Below are positions 27,289 through 40,983 of a DNA stretch of 64,000 nt, piece by piece. The stretch spans positions 6,834,501 through 6,898,500 of the forward strand of contig NZ_CP034447.1 in the NCBI RefSeq assembly GCF_003952485.1, read 5' to 3'. Under the pieces are notes generated by a model. That model made no database searches. It was not told where the DNA came from and was given only the letters and a program-made list of their open reading frames with translations. The position numbers were made by a program, and so were the translations under genes. Within the stretch, counting starts at the first letter, position 1. Each line of letters opens with the position of its first letter. The DNA comes from Mesorhizobium sp. M1E.F.Ca.ET.045.02.1.1. GTDB lineage: Bacteria; Pseudomonadota; Alphaproteobacteria; Rhizobiales; Rhizobiaceae.

Positions 27289-28692
27289 TCACCCGGCCCC
27301 CCGCTTAATCAGTGACTTTGCGTACCTGAACGGATAAGTAATCTTCCACGAAGAGCTATCTTTTATTTCTTTAATTTCCGCTCTAAGAATTTCCGACTCT
27401 TGGAGCAAACGAGCCGCGCCTCGTCGTTCGTGCTCAATCTCCGCGATTAACTCAGCCTCACGCGCTGAGCTCTCGGCAATTAGTCGCTGAAGCGCGTCCC
27501 GTTTCTCGGCCAGTTCTGTGTCTTTTGCTGCCGCTTCCAACTGAAGTTTTTCGAGTCCTGCGGCGTGTTCACCGGCCAAGCGCTGCTGGGTTTCCTGCTG
27601 CTCCGTCAGATATTTATCTTTGGCTTCAATCTCCTGATGAAGCTTTGCCAGTTCTGCTGCCTGGCTATCAATTTCCGCAGCCCGCTCATCCGCCAGGCGC
27701 TGTAACTGCGAGCCCGCCTGGGCCGATTTTCGGGCGCGTGAGTCGACCTCACGGAAGAAGGCCTCACCAAACACCGGAGCGACACTGTCGAAGGAAATCC
27801 GCACGGCATCGAGCCTTGCCATCGCCACGACATCGGAGGGATCTTTTTCAAGATCTTCCAACGCCGAGTACGCCTGCTTGACCCAATCAGCGATCCGTGG
27901 GTCGGCATACAGCAGGTCGGCGCTTGCAGTATGATGCTGATGATCCATCGAAAAATGTGTTGAGATGGCTTCGACTGACGGCTGCGGCCACTTAACCTGC
28001 AAAGCTTCGGTAATTTTGTCGACACCGGCTCGCCAGTCGTCAAGCATCGCTTCATACGACACGAATACACGCGACTTGCCTCGCGTTGCGCGTTCTGCCT
28101 CCAACTCGTGCCGCAGCCATAAGAGAGCACTGAAGCCGAATGTGAACCCATCGCGCTTTTCGAGCGAAGCAATCACTGCCAAGGGGTTGCGTTGGGTCAG
28201 GACGTAGCGAACCTCAACGTTCATTCGCTTCAGGATTTCTGCATAAAGCGGCACGAAACGAGAAATGCGCGGCTCCTTGAGGACAAAAAGTGGCGCGCTG
28301 CCATATTCCTCATCAATCAGCTTTGCGATCTCGGCTTTGTAGAAGCGCAGCCGCGCTGCCCCGAGATCGGTTTGCTCGAAGGACCGCCAATCGTCCCACC
28401 GGCTGCCTGCCTCCGCCAGCATCTGCTCATGAAGTTCGATCAAGGGACTCGGTTCCCAATGACCAGCAGGATTGGTCGGATTGGCGCCGAGTGTATTCCT
28501 CGGCAGTTCCGCGCCCAGCAGGCTGATCGCCCTCGTCAGGGCACTCGTCCCCGAGCGATGCATGCCGAGCACCATAATGCAGGTGCGCTTGGCCAGTTTT
28601 GGCTTGGCGCGTGTCTCCGGCGCTGCCTGAGCCGCAACTTGCTGGTCGGATGCTGCACCTCGCAGGTTTTCCGATAGCGGACGCTTGTTCAT
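27289..28692 (-). CDS. sulfotransferase domain fused to a long C-terminal coiled coil
   Basis: 467 aa from ATG at 28692, overlapping rfbD by four bases; the open frame runs further up but there it only shadows rfbD. Residues 37-310 are a PAPS-dependent sulfotransferase: IMVLGMHRSGTSALTRA (5'-phosphosulfate loop, 40-54) and RYVLTQRNPLAVIASLEKR (3'-phosphate motif, 162-180). Residues about 315-446 are rich in Ala/Glu/Gln/Leu and read as an uninterrupted coiled coil. The end, SSSWKITYPFRYAKSLIKRG, is the amphipathic tail seen after coiled coils in O-antigen enzymes. Expected reaction: sulfate from PAPS to a sugar hydroxyl of the glycan. PAPS supply is encoded by cysD-cysNC. The ruler function is inferred. 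Confidence 0.85.
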   Translation of the reverse strand: MNKRPLSENLRGAASDQQVAAQAAPETRAKPKLAKRTCIMVLGMHRSGTSALTRAISLLGAELPRNTLGANPTNPAGHWEPSPLIELHEQMLAEAGSRWDDWRSFEQTDLGAARLRFYKAEIAKLIDEEYGSAPLFVLKEPRISRFVPLYAEILKRMNVEVRYVLTQRNPLAVIASLEKRDGFTFGFSALLWLRHELEAERATRGKSRVFVSYEAMLDDWRAGVDKITEALQVKWPQPSVEAISTHFSMDHQHHTASADLLYADPRIADWVKQAYSALEDLEKDPSDVVAMARLDAVRISFDSVAPVFGEAFFREVDSRARKSAQAGSQLQRLADERAAEIDSQAAELAKLHQEIEAKDKYLTEQQETQQRLAGEHAAGLEKLQLEAAAKDTELAEKRDALQRLIAESSAREAELIAEIEHERRGAARLLQESEILRAEIKEIKDSSSWKITYPFRYAKSLIKRGAG

Positions 28693-29591
28693 GCGCTCAA
28701 TGCCTGTTTCGTCTCGCTCCCCACCAGCCGGCGCACAACTGCTTCCACTGACTCCTGCCACTCCGGCCCTGTCCATCCGAACGCAGACGCAAACTTCGCG
28801 CTCGAAAGCCGCGAGTTGGCCGGGCGCTTCGCCTTGGTCGGATAGTCCGCCGTAGCGATATCGCGCACGCTCGCATGCGGGCCACCAAACGCCCTGCTTG
28901 TGTCGAGGATGTGACGGGCAAAGCCGCTCCAATTGGTCTCACCGCCGCCAGCCACATGGTAGACACCAAAGGCGGCGAAATTCTTTTCGTCTTGCAGCCT
29001 CGCCGCCGCATGCAGGATCGCGTCGGCGATGTCGAGCGCTGAGGTCGGAGTGCCCCATTGGTCCGCCACAACCGAAATCTCGTCGCGGTCGGCGGCAAGC
29101 CTCAGCATCGTCTTGACGAAGTTCTTGCCGAAGGGGCTGTAGACCCAGGCGGTGCGCAGGATGAGGTGGCGTGGGTTGGCTGCGGCCACGGCTTGCTCGC
29201 CGGCAAACTTGGAGGCGCCGTAGACGCCGAGCGGCGCGGTGGCGTCGGTCTCGACATAGGCGCCGTCCTTGGTGCCGTCAAAGACATAGTCGGTCGACAG
29301 ATGGATGACGGGTACGCCGAGCTTCGTGGCCGCCTCGGCCACCTTGCCGGCGCCGGTTGCGTTCACCGCGAAGGCCAGGTCCTTCTCGTCCTCGGCCTGG
29401 TCGACGGCGGTGTAGGCGGCTGCCGAAACGACGATGTCCGGCCTTGCCGCCTCGAGCGCTGCAAACACCGTGTCGGCCCGCGCCAAGTCGAGCACTGGGC
29501 GGCCGACGGCGACGACTTCGACATCGCTATAGGCCCGCTCCAGCAGGCTAGCGGCAACCTGGCCCTCGCGTCCGGTGACGGCAAGCCTCAC
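28689..29591 (-). CDS. rfbD: dTDP-4-dehydrorhamnose reductase
   Basis: 300 aa from GTG at 29591, whose GTGA overlaps the rfbB stop; the frame is open much further upstream but the domain begins at [13 protein letters not shown]. It catalyses the last step of dTDP-L-rhamnose synthesis, reducing the 4-keto group with NADPH. RmlD features are [42 protein letters not shown] (Tyr-x3-Lys) and [19 protein letters not shown]. It is the fourth gene of the rfbA-rfbC-rfbB-rfbD order here. Confidence 0.92.
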   Translation of the reverse strand: MRLAVTGREGQVAASLLERAYSDVEVVAVGRPVLDLARADTVFAALEAARPDIVVSAAAYTAVDQAEDEKDLAFAVNATGAGKVAEAATKLGVPVIHLSTDYVFDGTKDGAYVETDATAPLGVYGASKFAGEQAVAAANPRHLILRTAWVYSPFGKNFVKTMLRLAADRDEISVVADQWGTPTSALDIADAILHAAARLQDEKNFAAFGVYHVAGGGETNWSGFARHILDTSRAFGGPHASVRDIATADYPTKAKRPANSRLSSAKFASAFGWTGPEWQESVEAVVRRLVGSETKQALSA

Positions 29592-30739
29592 GTGGCCACC
29601 CTCCTGCTCCCGGTGCTCTCGATCGGGCTGCTTTCGATGGGGCTGTCTTGGATTGGACCGTTTCCGATCGAACTGTTTCCGATCGAACCCTGGCCCAGCC
29701 GCTCGCCATTGTAGCGCTGCTCGCGGATCGGCCCCCACCACCATTTGTTGTCGAGAAACCAGTCCACCGTCCTTGCCAGGCCGCTGTCGAAATTCTCCTT
29801 CGGCGCCCAGCCGAGGTCGCGTGCGATCTTGGAGGCGTCGATCGCATAGCGGCGATCGTGGCCGGGGCGGTCGGTGACGAAGGTGATCAGGTCGCGGTAG
29901 CTCGCGCCACCGGCGCGCGGCCGCCTCAGGTCGAGAAGATCGCAGATCGTCTCGACGACGCCGAGATTGGTGCGCTCGGAATTGCCGCCGACATTGTAGC
30001 TCTCGCCCGGCCGGCCCTTGGTCGCGACCAGCTCCAGCGCCCGCGCGTGATCCTCGACGAACAGCCAGTCGCGCACATTGGCGCCGGCGCCGTAGACCGG
30101 CAGCGGCTTCTCGTCGAGCGCGTTGAGGATGACCAGCGGGATCAGTTTTTCCGGGAAATGATAGGGGCCGTAATTGTTCGAGCAATTGGAAAGCACGACC
30201 GGCAGGCCGTAGGTCTCGTGCCAGGCCCGCACCAGATGGTCGGAGGCGGCCTTCGATGCCGAATAGGGCGAGGACGGCGCATAGGGCGTCTCCTCGACGA
30301 ACATGCCGCTGTCGAAGGGCAGGTCGCCGAACACCTCGTCGGTCGAGACATGGTGGAAGCGGAAGCGGCCTTGGCGAGCCTCGGACAGGCCGCGCCAGTA
30401 GTCGAGCGCGACGTTCAGGATGCGGTAAGTGCCGACGATGTTGGTCTCGATGAAGGCGCCGGGGCCATCGATCGAGCGGTCGACATGGCTCTCGGCGGCG
30501 AGGTTCATGACGATGTCGATGTCGTCGCGGTGCAATATCTCCAGCACCGCACGCTCGTCGCAGATGTCGGCCTGCTCGAAGCGGTAGTTGTGCGCGTTCT
30601 CGATCGGCCTGAGCGATGCGAGGTTTCCGGCATAGGTGAGCTTGTCGAGATTGGTGACGCGGTAGGCCGGGTTGGCGCACAGATGCCGGCAGACGGCGGA
30701 GCCGATGAAGCCGGCGCCGCCGGTGACCAGGAAATTCAT
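29588..30739 (-). CDS. rfbB: dTDP-glucose 4,6-dehydratase with repeat-bearing C-terminal tail
   Basis: 383 aa from ATG at 30739. It dehydrates dTDP-glucose to the 4-keto-6-deoxy form. [16 protein letters not shown] binds [16 protein letters not shown] and [11 protein letters not shown] hold substrate and catalytic residues, and [14 protein letters not shown] has the Tyr-x3-Lys. The normal end is [21 protein letters not shown], as in rhizobial RmlB. After that an extra tail of pentapeptide repeats ([25 protein letters not shown]) has been added, coded by five 15-bp units. The tail should not touch the active site. Confidence 0.92.
   Translation of the reverse strand: MNFLVTGGAGFIGSAVCRHLCANPAYRVTNLDKLTYAGNLASLRPIENAHNYRFEQADICDERAVLEILHRDDIDIVMNLAAESHVDRSIDGPGAFIETNIVGTYRILNVALDYWRGLSEARQGRFRFHHVSTDEVFGDLPFDSGMFVEETPYAPSSPYSASKAASDHLVRAWHETYGLPVVLSNCSNNYGPYHFPEKLIPLVILNALDEKPLPVYGAGANVRDWLFVEDHARALELVATKGRPGESYNVGGNSERTNLGVVETICDLLDLRRPRAGGASYRDLITFVTDRPGHDRRYAIDASKIARDLGWAPKENFDSGLARTVDWFLDNKWWWGPIREQRYNGERLGQGSIGNSSIGNGPIQDSPIESSPIESTGSRRVAT
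29621..29695. repeat. five tandem 15-bp repeats inside the 3' end of rfbB
   Basis: Units begin GAT at 29621, 29636, 29651, 29666 and 29681 with exact 15-bp spacing and consensus GATCGRRCTGTTTCC. The period is a multiple of three, so copy-number change would keep the frame. It is a possible strain-variable tract. Confidence 0.85.
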
Positions 30740-30753
30740 GCGGCCGTCCCTCC

Positions 30754-31308
30754 TCACGCAAACACCTCGGCCATGGCAAGCAATGGCGCCTTGCGATCCT
30801 TGTCCGAAAGCTGGAAGCCACCGGCAATAGCCGGCCATTCGATGCCGATTGCCGGATCGTCGAAACGGATCGAGCGGTCATGCTCGGGCGAATAGGTGTC
30901 GGTCACCTTGTACAGCACCTCGGTATCCGGCACGAGCGTAGCGAAGCCGTGCGCGAAGCCTTTCGGCACCAGGATCTGGTTGCCCTTCTCAGCCGATATC
31001 TCCAGCGCCACCCATTTGCCGAAGGTCGGCGAGGCGCGACGGATGTCGACCGCGACATCGAACACACTGCCCCGGATAACGCGCAGCAGCTTGTCCTGGG
31101 CGCGCGGCGGCAACTGGTAGTGCAGGCCGCGCAGCACGCCGGCCGCGGCTGAATAGGAATGATTGTCCTGCACGAAGACGAGATCGATGCCGGCCTCGGC
31201 GAAACGGGCGGCGTTCCAGGTTTCGCTGAAAAAACCGCGTGCGTCGCCGTGCCGCTTCGGGACGATCTCCAGCACGCCTTCGAGGCCGAGCGGCCTGACC
31301 TCAAGCAC
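30754..31308 (-). CDS. rfbC: dTDP-4-dehydrorhamnose 3,5-epimerase
   Basis: 184-aa cupin. It epimerises C3 and C5 of dTDP-4-keto-6-deoxyglucose. [39 protein letters not shown] (catalytic His in RGLHYQ), [14 protein letters not shown] and [10 protein letters not shown] are the RmlC blocks, and length is normal. It overlaps rfbA by eight bases and is 14 bp from rfbB, so all four genes are co-transcribed. Confidence 0.93.
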   Translation of the reverse strand: MLEVRPLGLEGVLEIVPKRHGDARGFFSETWNAARFAEAGIDLVFVQDNHSYSAAAGVLRGLHYQLPPRAQDKLLRVIRGSVFDVAVDIRRASPTFGKWVALEISAEKGNQILVPKGFAHGFATLVPDTEVLYKVTDTYSPEHDRSIRFDDPAIGIEWPAIAGGFQLSDKDRKAPLLAMAEVFA

Positions 31309-32194
31309 CTCGTTCCTCCGTCAGATCGGCGACGCGCTTGCGCAGATAGGCAGCATACTCATTCTTGCCCAGGCGCGCGGCGCGTTCCAGAACTTTGTCC
31401 GCATCGAGCCAGCCCTGCTCGAAGGCGATTTCCTCCGGGCAAGCGACCTTGATGCCCTGGCGATGCTCGATGGTGCGCACGAAGGATGAAGCTTCATGCA
31501 GGCTGTCATGCGTGCCGGTATCGAGCCAGGCATAGCCGCGGCCGAGCTGATGCACCTGCAGCTCGCCGCGTTCGAGATAGACATTGTTGACCGCCGTGAT
31601 CTCGAGCTCGCCGCGCGCCGAAGGGCGTATCGTCGAGGCGATGTCGACGACATCGTTGTCGTAGAAATAGAGACCTGTGACGGCCCAGTTCGACTTCGGC
31701 TTCTGCGGCTTCTCCTCGATCGTCAAAGCCCTGCCGGTGGCCTTGTCGAACGAAACCACGCCGTAACGCTCCGGATCGTCGACATGGTAGGCGAACACCG
31801 AGGCGCCGCTTTCACATGCCGCCGCGGTGCGACAGAGCTGCGACAGGCCTTCGCCGAAATAGATGTTGTCGCCGAGAATCATCGAAACGCTGTCCTTGCC
31901 GATGAAGTCACGGCCGATGATGAAAGCCTCGGCCAGACCGTTCGGCTGAGGCTGCTCGGCGTAGGAAAGCTCCACACCGAATTCGGAACCGTCGCCCAAC
32001 AGCTCACGGAAGACCGGCAAGTCGCGTGGCGTTGAAATGACCAAAATCTCGCGGATTCCCGCGAGCATCAACACGCTCAGCGGGTAGTAGATCATCGGCT
32101 TGTCGTAGATCGGCAGTATTTGCTTAGATACTGCTAATGTTAGCGGATAGAGACGTGTTCCGCTGCCGCCCGCAAGGACAATTCCTTTCAACAA
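31301..32194 (-). CDS. rfbA: glucose-1-phosphate thymidylyltransferase
   Basis: 297 aa. It makes dTDP-glucose from dTTP and glucose-1-phosphate, the first step to dTDP-L-rhamnose. [19 protein letters not shown] is the nucleotide loop; [35 protein letters not shown] and [20 protein letters not shown] are classic RmlA segments. First gene of the rhamnose operon, with a strong -35-like box 70-76 bp upstream of its ATG that matches one before manB. Confidence 0.94.
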   Translation of the reverse strand: MLKGIVLAGGSGTRLYPLTLAVSKQILPIYDKPMIYYPLSVLMLAGIREILVISTPRDLPVFRELLGDGSEFGVELSYAEQPQPNGLAEAFIIGRDFIGKDSVSMILGDNIYFGEGLSQLCRTAAACESGASVFAYHVDDPERYGVVSFDKATGRALTIEEKPQKPKSNWAVTGLYFYDNDVVDIASTIRPSARGELEITAVNNVYLERGELQVHQLGRGYAWLDTGTHDSLHEASSFVRTIEHRQGIKVACPEEIAFEQGWLDADKVLERAARLGKNEYAAYLRKRVADLTEERGA

Positions 32195-32241
32195 GCTCTC
32201 CTTGAACTACCGCGGCCCCCGCCTCGACGTCAAGTTGCCCG

Positions 32242-32270
32242 TGCTTAGGTTTCGTGCACTGGCTTGTCAA
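32242..32270 (-). promoter_or_regulatory. putative promoter of the rfbACBD operon
   Basis: On the minus strand: TTGACA (32270-32265), 17 bp, TAAGCA (32247-32242), placing a start about 40 bp before the rfbA ATG. The spacer (AGCCA...CGAAACC) is shared with the box before manB at 36273-36301, beyond what sigma-70 consensus would explain. The surrounding 32195-32407 gap holds no gene. Confidence 0.55.
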
Positions 32271-32407
32271 TTGTCGGTTTTGAATTCTTCGACGCTGTTG
32301 CTTGCTGTCATCCGCCATGCAGCGGTCTCGCACGAACCCTGCGTCACAAAATGGCGATATTGCCAGAGGCTTCGGAACATATGTTCGACCTTTGCGGGCT
32401 TGTAGCG

Positions 32408-33364
32408 TCAGCGGGTGCTGCATATCCGGCGCCAATATCCCAAAACATCGGCTAATGTTTGTTCGAACGGCACCAGAGGCGTCCAATTCAGCCTTTCCCG
32501 TGCCCTGGATGCATCACCACAGGCAGCGGGGATCTCGTTCGGTCGAAGTCTTTCCAGGTCCGCACGCACTTCGATGTCGATGCCCGACTGTGCAATAAGC
32601 GCATCCAGGATCGCTCGAATTCTGCGAGGTCGTCCGGACGCGACGTTATAGACGCAGTCAGGTCCGGCCTCTGAGTCCTGGATCGCGGCGATCGCATAGG
32701 CGAGCACGACGTCGCGAACGTCGAGAAAGTCGCGCTCGGCTTCCAGATTTCCGACATGAATGACCGGCTCGCGCTTGCCCGACAAGATCTCGGCGACCTG
32801 GCGTGCGAAATCGGAGACCACATAGGTGTCGGACTGGCCAGGGCCGGTGTGATTGAACGGACGAAAACGAATGGCACGCAGGCCATCATAGGACATTTGC
32901 CCGATCATAAGGTCCGCGGCGGCTTTGGTGGCACCGTAGACGTTCAGCGGCCGGAGCGGCGTGTCTTCCGTCACGGGGCCAGTCGCGCTCTGGAAAGAGG
33001 CCCCATAGGCTTCCGAGCTGCCAACGTAGACGAACCTGGCCCCCGGAGCATGGCGCATCACGGATTCGGCCAGATTCATCGTTCCCGTCACATTGACGTC
33101 CCAGGCATGCCGCGGCGCGTTGCGTGCATCGGAAGGAGCGGCGACCGCCGCCAAATGGACAAGCGCGGTGGGTTGGATTTCGCGGACGGCGTCATCGACC
33201 GCCTCCCGGTCCCGCAAATCGATCGGGTTTCGCCGTCCTTCGCCGTGACCGAGAACGAACACCTCGCAGCCAGCGTGCTCCCGCTCCAGCAACTGCAACA
33301 AGGCCGTGCCGACAAACCCACTGGCTCCGGTTACCAGGATGCGATGCTTCAACGTACCGACCAT
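32408..33364 (-). CDS. rmd: GDP-4-keto-6-deoxy-D-mannose reductase (Rmd-like SDR)
   Basis: 318 aa from ATG at 33364, 22 bp after the gmd stop; the longer open frame overlaps gmd. ILVTGASGFVGTALLQLL binds the cofactor, VYVGSSEAYG carries the catalytic Ser/Thr region and LNVYGATKAAADLM the Tyr-x3-Lys. FRPFNHTGPGQSDTYVVSDFARQV is strongly typical of Rmd/Tld. It reduces the Gmd product to GDP-D-rhamnose (or GDP-6-deoxytalose). It is not GDP-fucose synthase, which has other motifs. So the glycan may hold D- as well as L-rhamnose. Confidence 0.83.
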   Translation of the reverse strand: MVGTLKHRILVTGASGFVGTALLQLLEREHAGCEVFVLGHGEGRRNPIDLRDREAVDDAVREIQPTALVHLAAVAAPSDARNAPRHAWDVNVTGTMNLAESVMRHAPGARFVYVGSSEAYGASFQSATGPVTEDTPLRPLNVYGATKAAADLMIGQMSYDGLRAIRFRPFNHTGPGQSDTYVVSDFARQVAEILSGKREPVIHVGNLEAERDFLDVRDVVLAYAIAAIQDSEAGPDCVYNVASGRPRRIRAILDALIAQSGIDIEVRADLERLRPNEIPAACGDASRARERLNWTPLVPFEQTLADVLGYWRRICSTR

Positions 33365-33386
33365 TTTGACAAAAAGGGCTTTCCGA

Positions 33387-36034
<2,648 letters not shown>

Positions 36035-36272
36035 CTCTGCCGTCCTTTCCGAAGAAACTTGGTCCGGCGCAAGTTAGGGAAATCGACATCACTTTACCCA
36101 GCCTGCGACAGCGTGATGGGTGGACCATTGAACAACGCGCCTCTATAGAGCGAGCCACATAAGCGGCCTGCCAGGCGATTCGTTAGATTTCGCTTATGTT
36201 ACTAGACAAATGAGTGTTCTTTGTCTCCGGCGACGATAGTGAGCTGCCGGGCCCCGGCCTGCAAGCAGCGCG

Positions 36273-36301
36273 TGCCTAGGTTTCGCGAAGTGGCTTGTCA
36301 A
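36273..36301 (-). promoter_or_regulatory. putative promoter of the manB-gmd-rmd operon
   Basis: Minus strand TTGACA (36301-36296), 17 bp, TAGGCA (36278-36273). The spacer and flanks match the rfbA box (AGCCA...CGAAACCTA(A/G)GCACG). The rest of the 36035-36433 gap has the bioY terminator and no gene. Confidence 0.5.
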
Positions 36302-36383
36302 TCTCCGGCTTGACTAGCGCACAGCCGCCTCGCCGATTTCGGTCAAATGGCAGACATCGAAGCGCGGCAACCGTCCAAACAAA

Positions 36384-36409
36384 AAAGCCGGCGGGTGAGC
36401 GCCGGCTTT
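36384..36409 (-). terminator. rho-independent terminator of bioY
   Basis: AAAGCCGGCG, six-base loop, CGCCGGCTTT: a perfect 10-bp stem. On the minus strand it is followed by further T residues (the plus strand has AAAAAA at 36381-36386), 25 bp after the bioY stop. Confidence 0.85.
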
Positions 36410-36433
36410 GTTGGCTTTGTTCGAACGGATTTT

Positions 36434-37027
36434 TCAGGGCCGCTTTGGCAGCAACGCCCAGACGGCCGGCACCAGGCTGGCGGCTAAAGCCACCTTGATC
36501 AGGTCGCCGGCAATAAACGGCAAGACGCCGAATTGCCACGACTTTTCCGGTCCGATCAGGGCCGCCAGCCAGGCGAAGCCCATCGCCATCATGATGACCT
36601 CGGCGGCAAGCATCGCGCCGAAGAGCTTGAACGGATGGCGGTCCCACCCGCGATCGGCGGCCCAGCCGGCGATCGCCGCCATCACCACGAAGCCGGCGAG
36701 ATAGCCGCCGGTGGAACCCAGCATATAGGCGATGCCGATGCCCTTTTCCGGCGTGCCCTGAAAAACGGGCAAGCCAAACGCGCCTTCGGCGAGGTAGAGA
36801 ATGAGCGTCGCGACAGCAAGGCGCATGCCGAAGGCGGCGGCGATCAGCAGGACGGCAAGCGTCTGCAGCGAGATGTCGACCGGGCCGAGAACGACCTTGG
36901 TCTTGGCCGAGAGCGTCAGCAGGAGGGTTCCGGCAAGCGCCAGAAAGAGCTGCGTTGCCAGCCGCGCGGCGCCCTGGTCGGGCAGAGCGAGAGAAACAAG
37001 CGGACGCATCGTAGTTGCAGTTGCCAT
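36434..37027 (-). CDS. bioY: biotin uptake S-component BioY
   Basis: 197-aa membrane protein with about six helices, the biotin-binding subunit of an ECF transporter that can also act alone in rhizobia. DISLQTLAVLLIAAAFG, YLAEGAFGLPVFQG, GSTGGYLAGFVV and FIAGDLIKVALA are the BioY blocks. No bioMN genes are next to it. It ends at a strong terminator and is divergent from an MBL hydrolase with 98 bp between the starts. I could not find a BioR-like site in that gap. Confidence 0.9.
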   Translation of the reverse strand: MATATTMRPLVSLALPDQGAARLATQLFLALAGTLLLTLSAKTKVVLGPVDISLQTLAVLLIAAAFGMRLAVATLILYLAEGAFGLPVFQGTPEKGIGIAYMLGSTGGYLAGFVVMAAIAGWAADRGWDRHPFKLFGAMLAAEVIMMAMGFAWLAALIGPEKSWQFGVLPFIAGDLIKVALAASLVPAVWALLPKRP

Positions 37028-37125
37028 GGTCTTCCCCGTTGTGGCTGATTTGCTGGCTTTAATTTTCCTATATTGGCTTCCTTATCAGGCGGCAATCATT
37101 TTGCCGCGTCGCAGCGGAGCCCGGC

Positions 37126-38034
37126 ATGGCGCTTGAATTCGACACACGCTTCGATCCGGCCTATGGCCGTGCAGTCACGGTTGCGCCCGACGTGCTGCGC
37201 ATCACCGCCAACAACCCAAGTCCGTTCACTTTTCACGGCACCAACAGCTATATCGTCGGCCGCGAGACGCTCGCAGTGGTCGATCCCGGACCGGATGACG
37301 ACACGCATCTCCAGACCTTGCTCGCCGCGATCGGCGGCAGGCCCGTCAGCCACGTCTTCGTCAGCCACACCCACCGCGACCACTCTCCCCTGACGGCGCG
37401 GCTGAAGCAGCGAACGGGCGCCACCGTGCTTGCCGAAGGTCCGCATCGGCCGGCACGGCCGCTGCGCATCGGCGAGGTTAACCCGCTCGATGCCAGCGCC
37501 GACTTGGACTTCGTGCCCGATCTCGCGCTGGCCGACGGTTCCCTCACCCACGGCGACGGCTGGACGATCCGAACGGTGCTGACGCCGGGTCACGCCGCCA
37601 ACCACGCGGCCTTTGCGCTCGAGGGAACCGGCGTCCTGTTTTCGGCCGACCATGTCATGGCCTGGGCGACCTCCATCGTCGCGCCCCCGGATGGCGCGAT
37701 GGCCGATTATATGGGGTCGCTCGATAAATTGATCGAGCGCGGCGACCGACTGCTGCTGCCCGGTCATGGCGGGCCGGTCACCGCGCCGCGAAAGTTCATG
37801 CGCGGGCTGAAAACGCACCGCAAGATGCGCGAACGGGCGATCCTGGAGCGCATCCGCAACGGCGACCGGACGATCAAGGACATGGTCGCGGCGATCTATC
37901 GCGACACCGACCCGCGGCTGCACGGCGCCGCCGGCCTTTCAGTGCTTGCCCATCTGGAGGACCTGGTGGTCCGCGGCCTGGTCGCCACCGAAGGCGATCC
38001 GGCGATCGACGGTATATTCACGCCGCCGCGCTAG
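37126..38034 (+). CDS. MBL-fold metallo-hydrolase (LACTB2-like)
   Basis: 302 aa. The metallo-beta-lactamase domain occupies about 35-225 with HTHRDH at 81-86 (HxHxDH), GHAANHAAF, FSADHVMAW and LPGHGGPV as the further metal ligands. A winged-helix-like C-terminus follows (MRERAILERIRNGDRTIKDMVAAIYRD), as in LACTB2-type proteins, some of which cleave RNA. Cytoplasmic, no signal peptide. Its convergent neighbour is a DUF1499 gene only four bases away. Substrate unknown. Confidence 0.83.
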   Translation: MALEFDTRFDPAYGRAVTVAPDVLRITANNPSPFTFHGTNSYIVGRETLAVVDPGPDDDTHLQTLLAAIGGRPVSHVFVSHTHRDHSPLTARLKQRTGATVLAEGPHRPARPLRIGEVNPLDASADLDFVPDLALADGSLTHGDGWTIRTVLTPGHAANHAAFALEGTGVLFSADHVMAWATSIVAPPDGAMADYMGSLDKLIERGDRLLLPGHGGPVTAPRKFMRGLKTHRKMRERAILERIRNGDRTIKDMVAAIYRDTDPRLHGAAGLSVLAHLEDLVVRGLVATEGDPAIDGIFTPPR

Positions 38035-38038
38035 ATTT

Positions 38039-38836
38039 TCACTCGGCCGGCGCCGCGCCGACCTGGCCGGCGACCTCCTGATCGAGCTCGCCGAGGAAAT
38101 CGGTGATGCGGGCGGCATTGTCGCCCAGGTCATAACGTCCGTAGCGCGAGGCCGAGCGCATGTCGACGATGACCGATTCGCCATCGTCGGTGACGCGGAT
38201 GGCGACGTCGGCGGGCAGCCCGATCACGAAGCCCCTGGCGACCGCGTTGATCGTCGCCTCGCTTTGCCCGTTGATATCGGGATAAGGCGCGGTCAGTTGC
38301 CAGTCCCGCCGGTCGAGCACGGTTTCGACGGCGTCGACCACGGTTTCGAAAGGAAGGTTGTAGCTGCGCCCGGTGACTAGCGGGTAGGCCTCCGCCTGCA
38401 GGCTCTGTTCGCCGGGCGTCGGCGGCGACAGCGCGTTCATGTCGCTGGTCCGGTCGCTGGTGTCCAGCACCGGCGGGTCGTCGAGGTCGGTTGAGACATC
38501 GCGCAGCGGCGGATAAATCGTCGCCCAGTAGGCGGCGATGCCGAAGGGGGCAAGCACCAGGAGCGCCAGCAGCGCGCCGACGCTGAGATCGCGGCCGCCG
38601 CGATCGCCGAAATTCCACAGTCTCGACAGCGCAAGTCCGGCGAGCAGCAGCGCGAGCGCTGCAAGCAGCGCGACGATCGCCAGCACCCAGAGAAAAGGCA
38701 GTGTGTCGATAAGGTCGAGCCGATAACCCGCAAGCGCGGTCAGCAGAAGCACGGGCGAGAATGCCCCGATCCGCCGCGACCAGCCGGCCGCCTTCGACGT
38801 CTGCCGTTCAGGAATTGTAACCATCGTCTGCCGCAT
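38039..38836 (-). CDS. DUF1499 domain membrane protein
   Basis: 265 aa. Three hydrophobic helices fill residues 25-135 ([57 protein letters not shown]). The rest is a DUF1499 domain with DAVETVLDRRDWQL and VDMRSASRYGRYDLGDNAARI, the family's signature. Function unknown; family members are often found at the inner membrane of alphaproteobacteria. It converges on the MBL hydrolase. No partner is evident. Confidence 0.8.
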   Translation of the reverse strand: MRQTMVTIPERQTSKAAGWSRRIGAFSPVLLLTALAGYRLDLIDTLPFLWVLAIVALLAALALLLAGLALSRLWNFGDRGGRDLSVGALLALLVLAPFGIAAYWATIYPPLRDVSTDLDDPPVLDTSDRTSDMNALSPPTPGEQSLQAEAYPLVTGRSYNLPFETVVDAVETVLDRRDWQLTAPYPDINGQSEATINAVARGFVIGLPADVAIRVTDDGESVIVDMRSASRYGRYDLGDNAARITDFLGELDQEVAGQVGAAPAE

Positions 38837-38901
38837 TACCCCAGCCCGAGCCGAGACTTAGCGCAGTTCAGCGTCTGGTGGAATCGCTGATTGAACAATC
38901 C

Positions 38902-40530
<1,629 letters not shown>

Positions 40531-40719
40531 CTCGGTTCCTCCCCTTCGCGCTTTTGCGTCGTTGTTTCACGCATTGTGGAATGATCCGGCGGATTGTCCA
40601 GCCATAAGTCCAAAGCGGTGGATCGATCGAACGACCCGTGAAACCCGCCATAATCCGGCCATCGTCGCCGTTAAGTTTCATTAATGGGCTGGGTGAGATT
40701 GGCGAATGGAGAGATTCGC

Positions 40720-40983
40720 ATGGACGCGCAGCTCGAAGACAAAGCCCTCGAAAGCACGCTTGCCGAAAGTCTGGACGATCTGACGCCGGACTCCAAAACC
40801 GTTTCCGACGACGAATTTGCCGAAGTCGTCGGTGGCGCGCTGGAGGCTGTCGGCGGAACGCTGCTGTTCAAGATGTGCGTCGAGAATGACGGCGAAAGCC
40901 AGCATGTGGCATGCGTCGGCGACGGCGGCAACCGCCAGTTCCTGCTGCTGACGCTGCCGACCATGGGCGGGGCGCTGAGCTGA
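40720..40983 (+). CDS. small acidic protein with leader-like N-terminus and GG motif
   Basis: 87 aa from ATG at 40720, with GGAGAG six bases upstream. The first 39 residues are acidic and helical and end DDEFAEVVGG, resembling the double-glycine leaders of bacteriocin and RiPP precursors. The rest (LEAVGGTLLFKMCVEN..., with two cysteines and glycines) is short and non-homologous to anything I recognise. No modifying enzyme, C39 peptidase or exporter is adjacent. Directly after its stop, a 31-codon frame (40980-41075, CTG start) reads on with AGIAAAYAGLMDAF, but its coding status is doubtful. I call this a real small gene of unknown function. Confidence 0.5.
   Translation: MDAQLEDKALESTLAESLDDLTPDSKTVSDDEFAEVVGGALEAVGGTLLFKMCVENDGESQHVACVGDGGNRQFLLLTLPTMGGALS

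Noticed and set aside
27289..28932. Longer start for the sulfotransferase at 28932
   Set aside because: The upstream part lies antiparallel-frame within rfbD coding sequence; ATG 28692 has the ATGA coupling seen through the operon.
32205..32220. GCGGTAG on the minus strand before rfbA, like an ops/JUMPstart element
   Set aside because: Only the seven-base core matches, without the longer JUMPstart context, and RfaH-type ops control is not expected in rhizobia.
37028..37125. BioR-type operator before bioY
   Set aside because: I looked for a TTAT..ATAA palindrome in the gap and found no convincing match.
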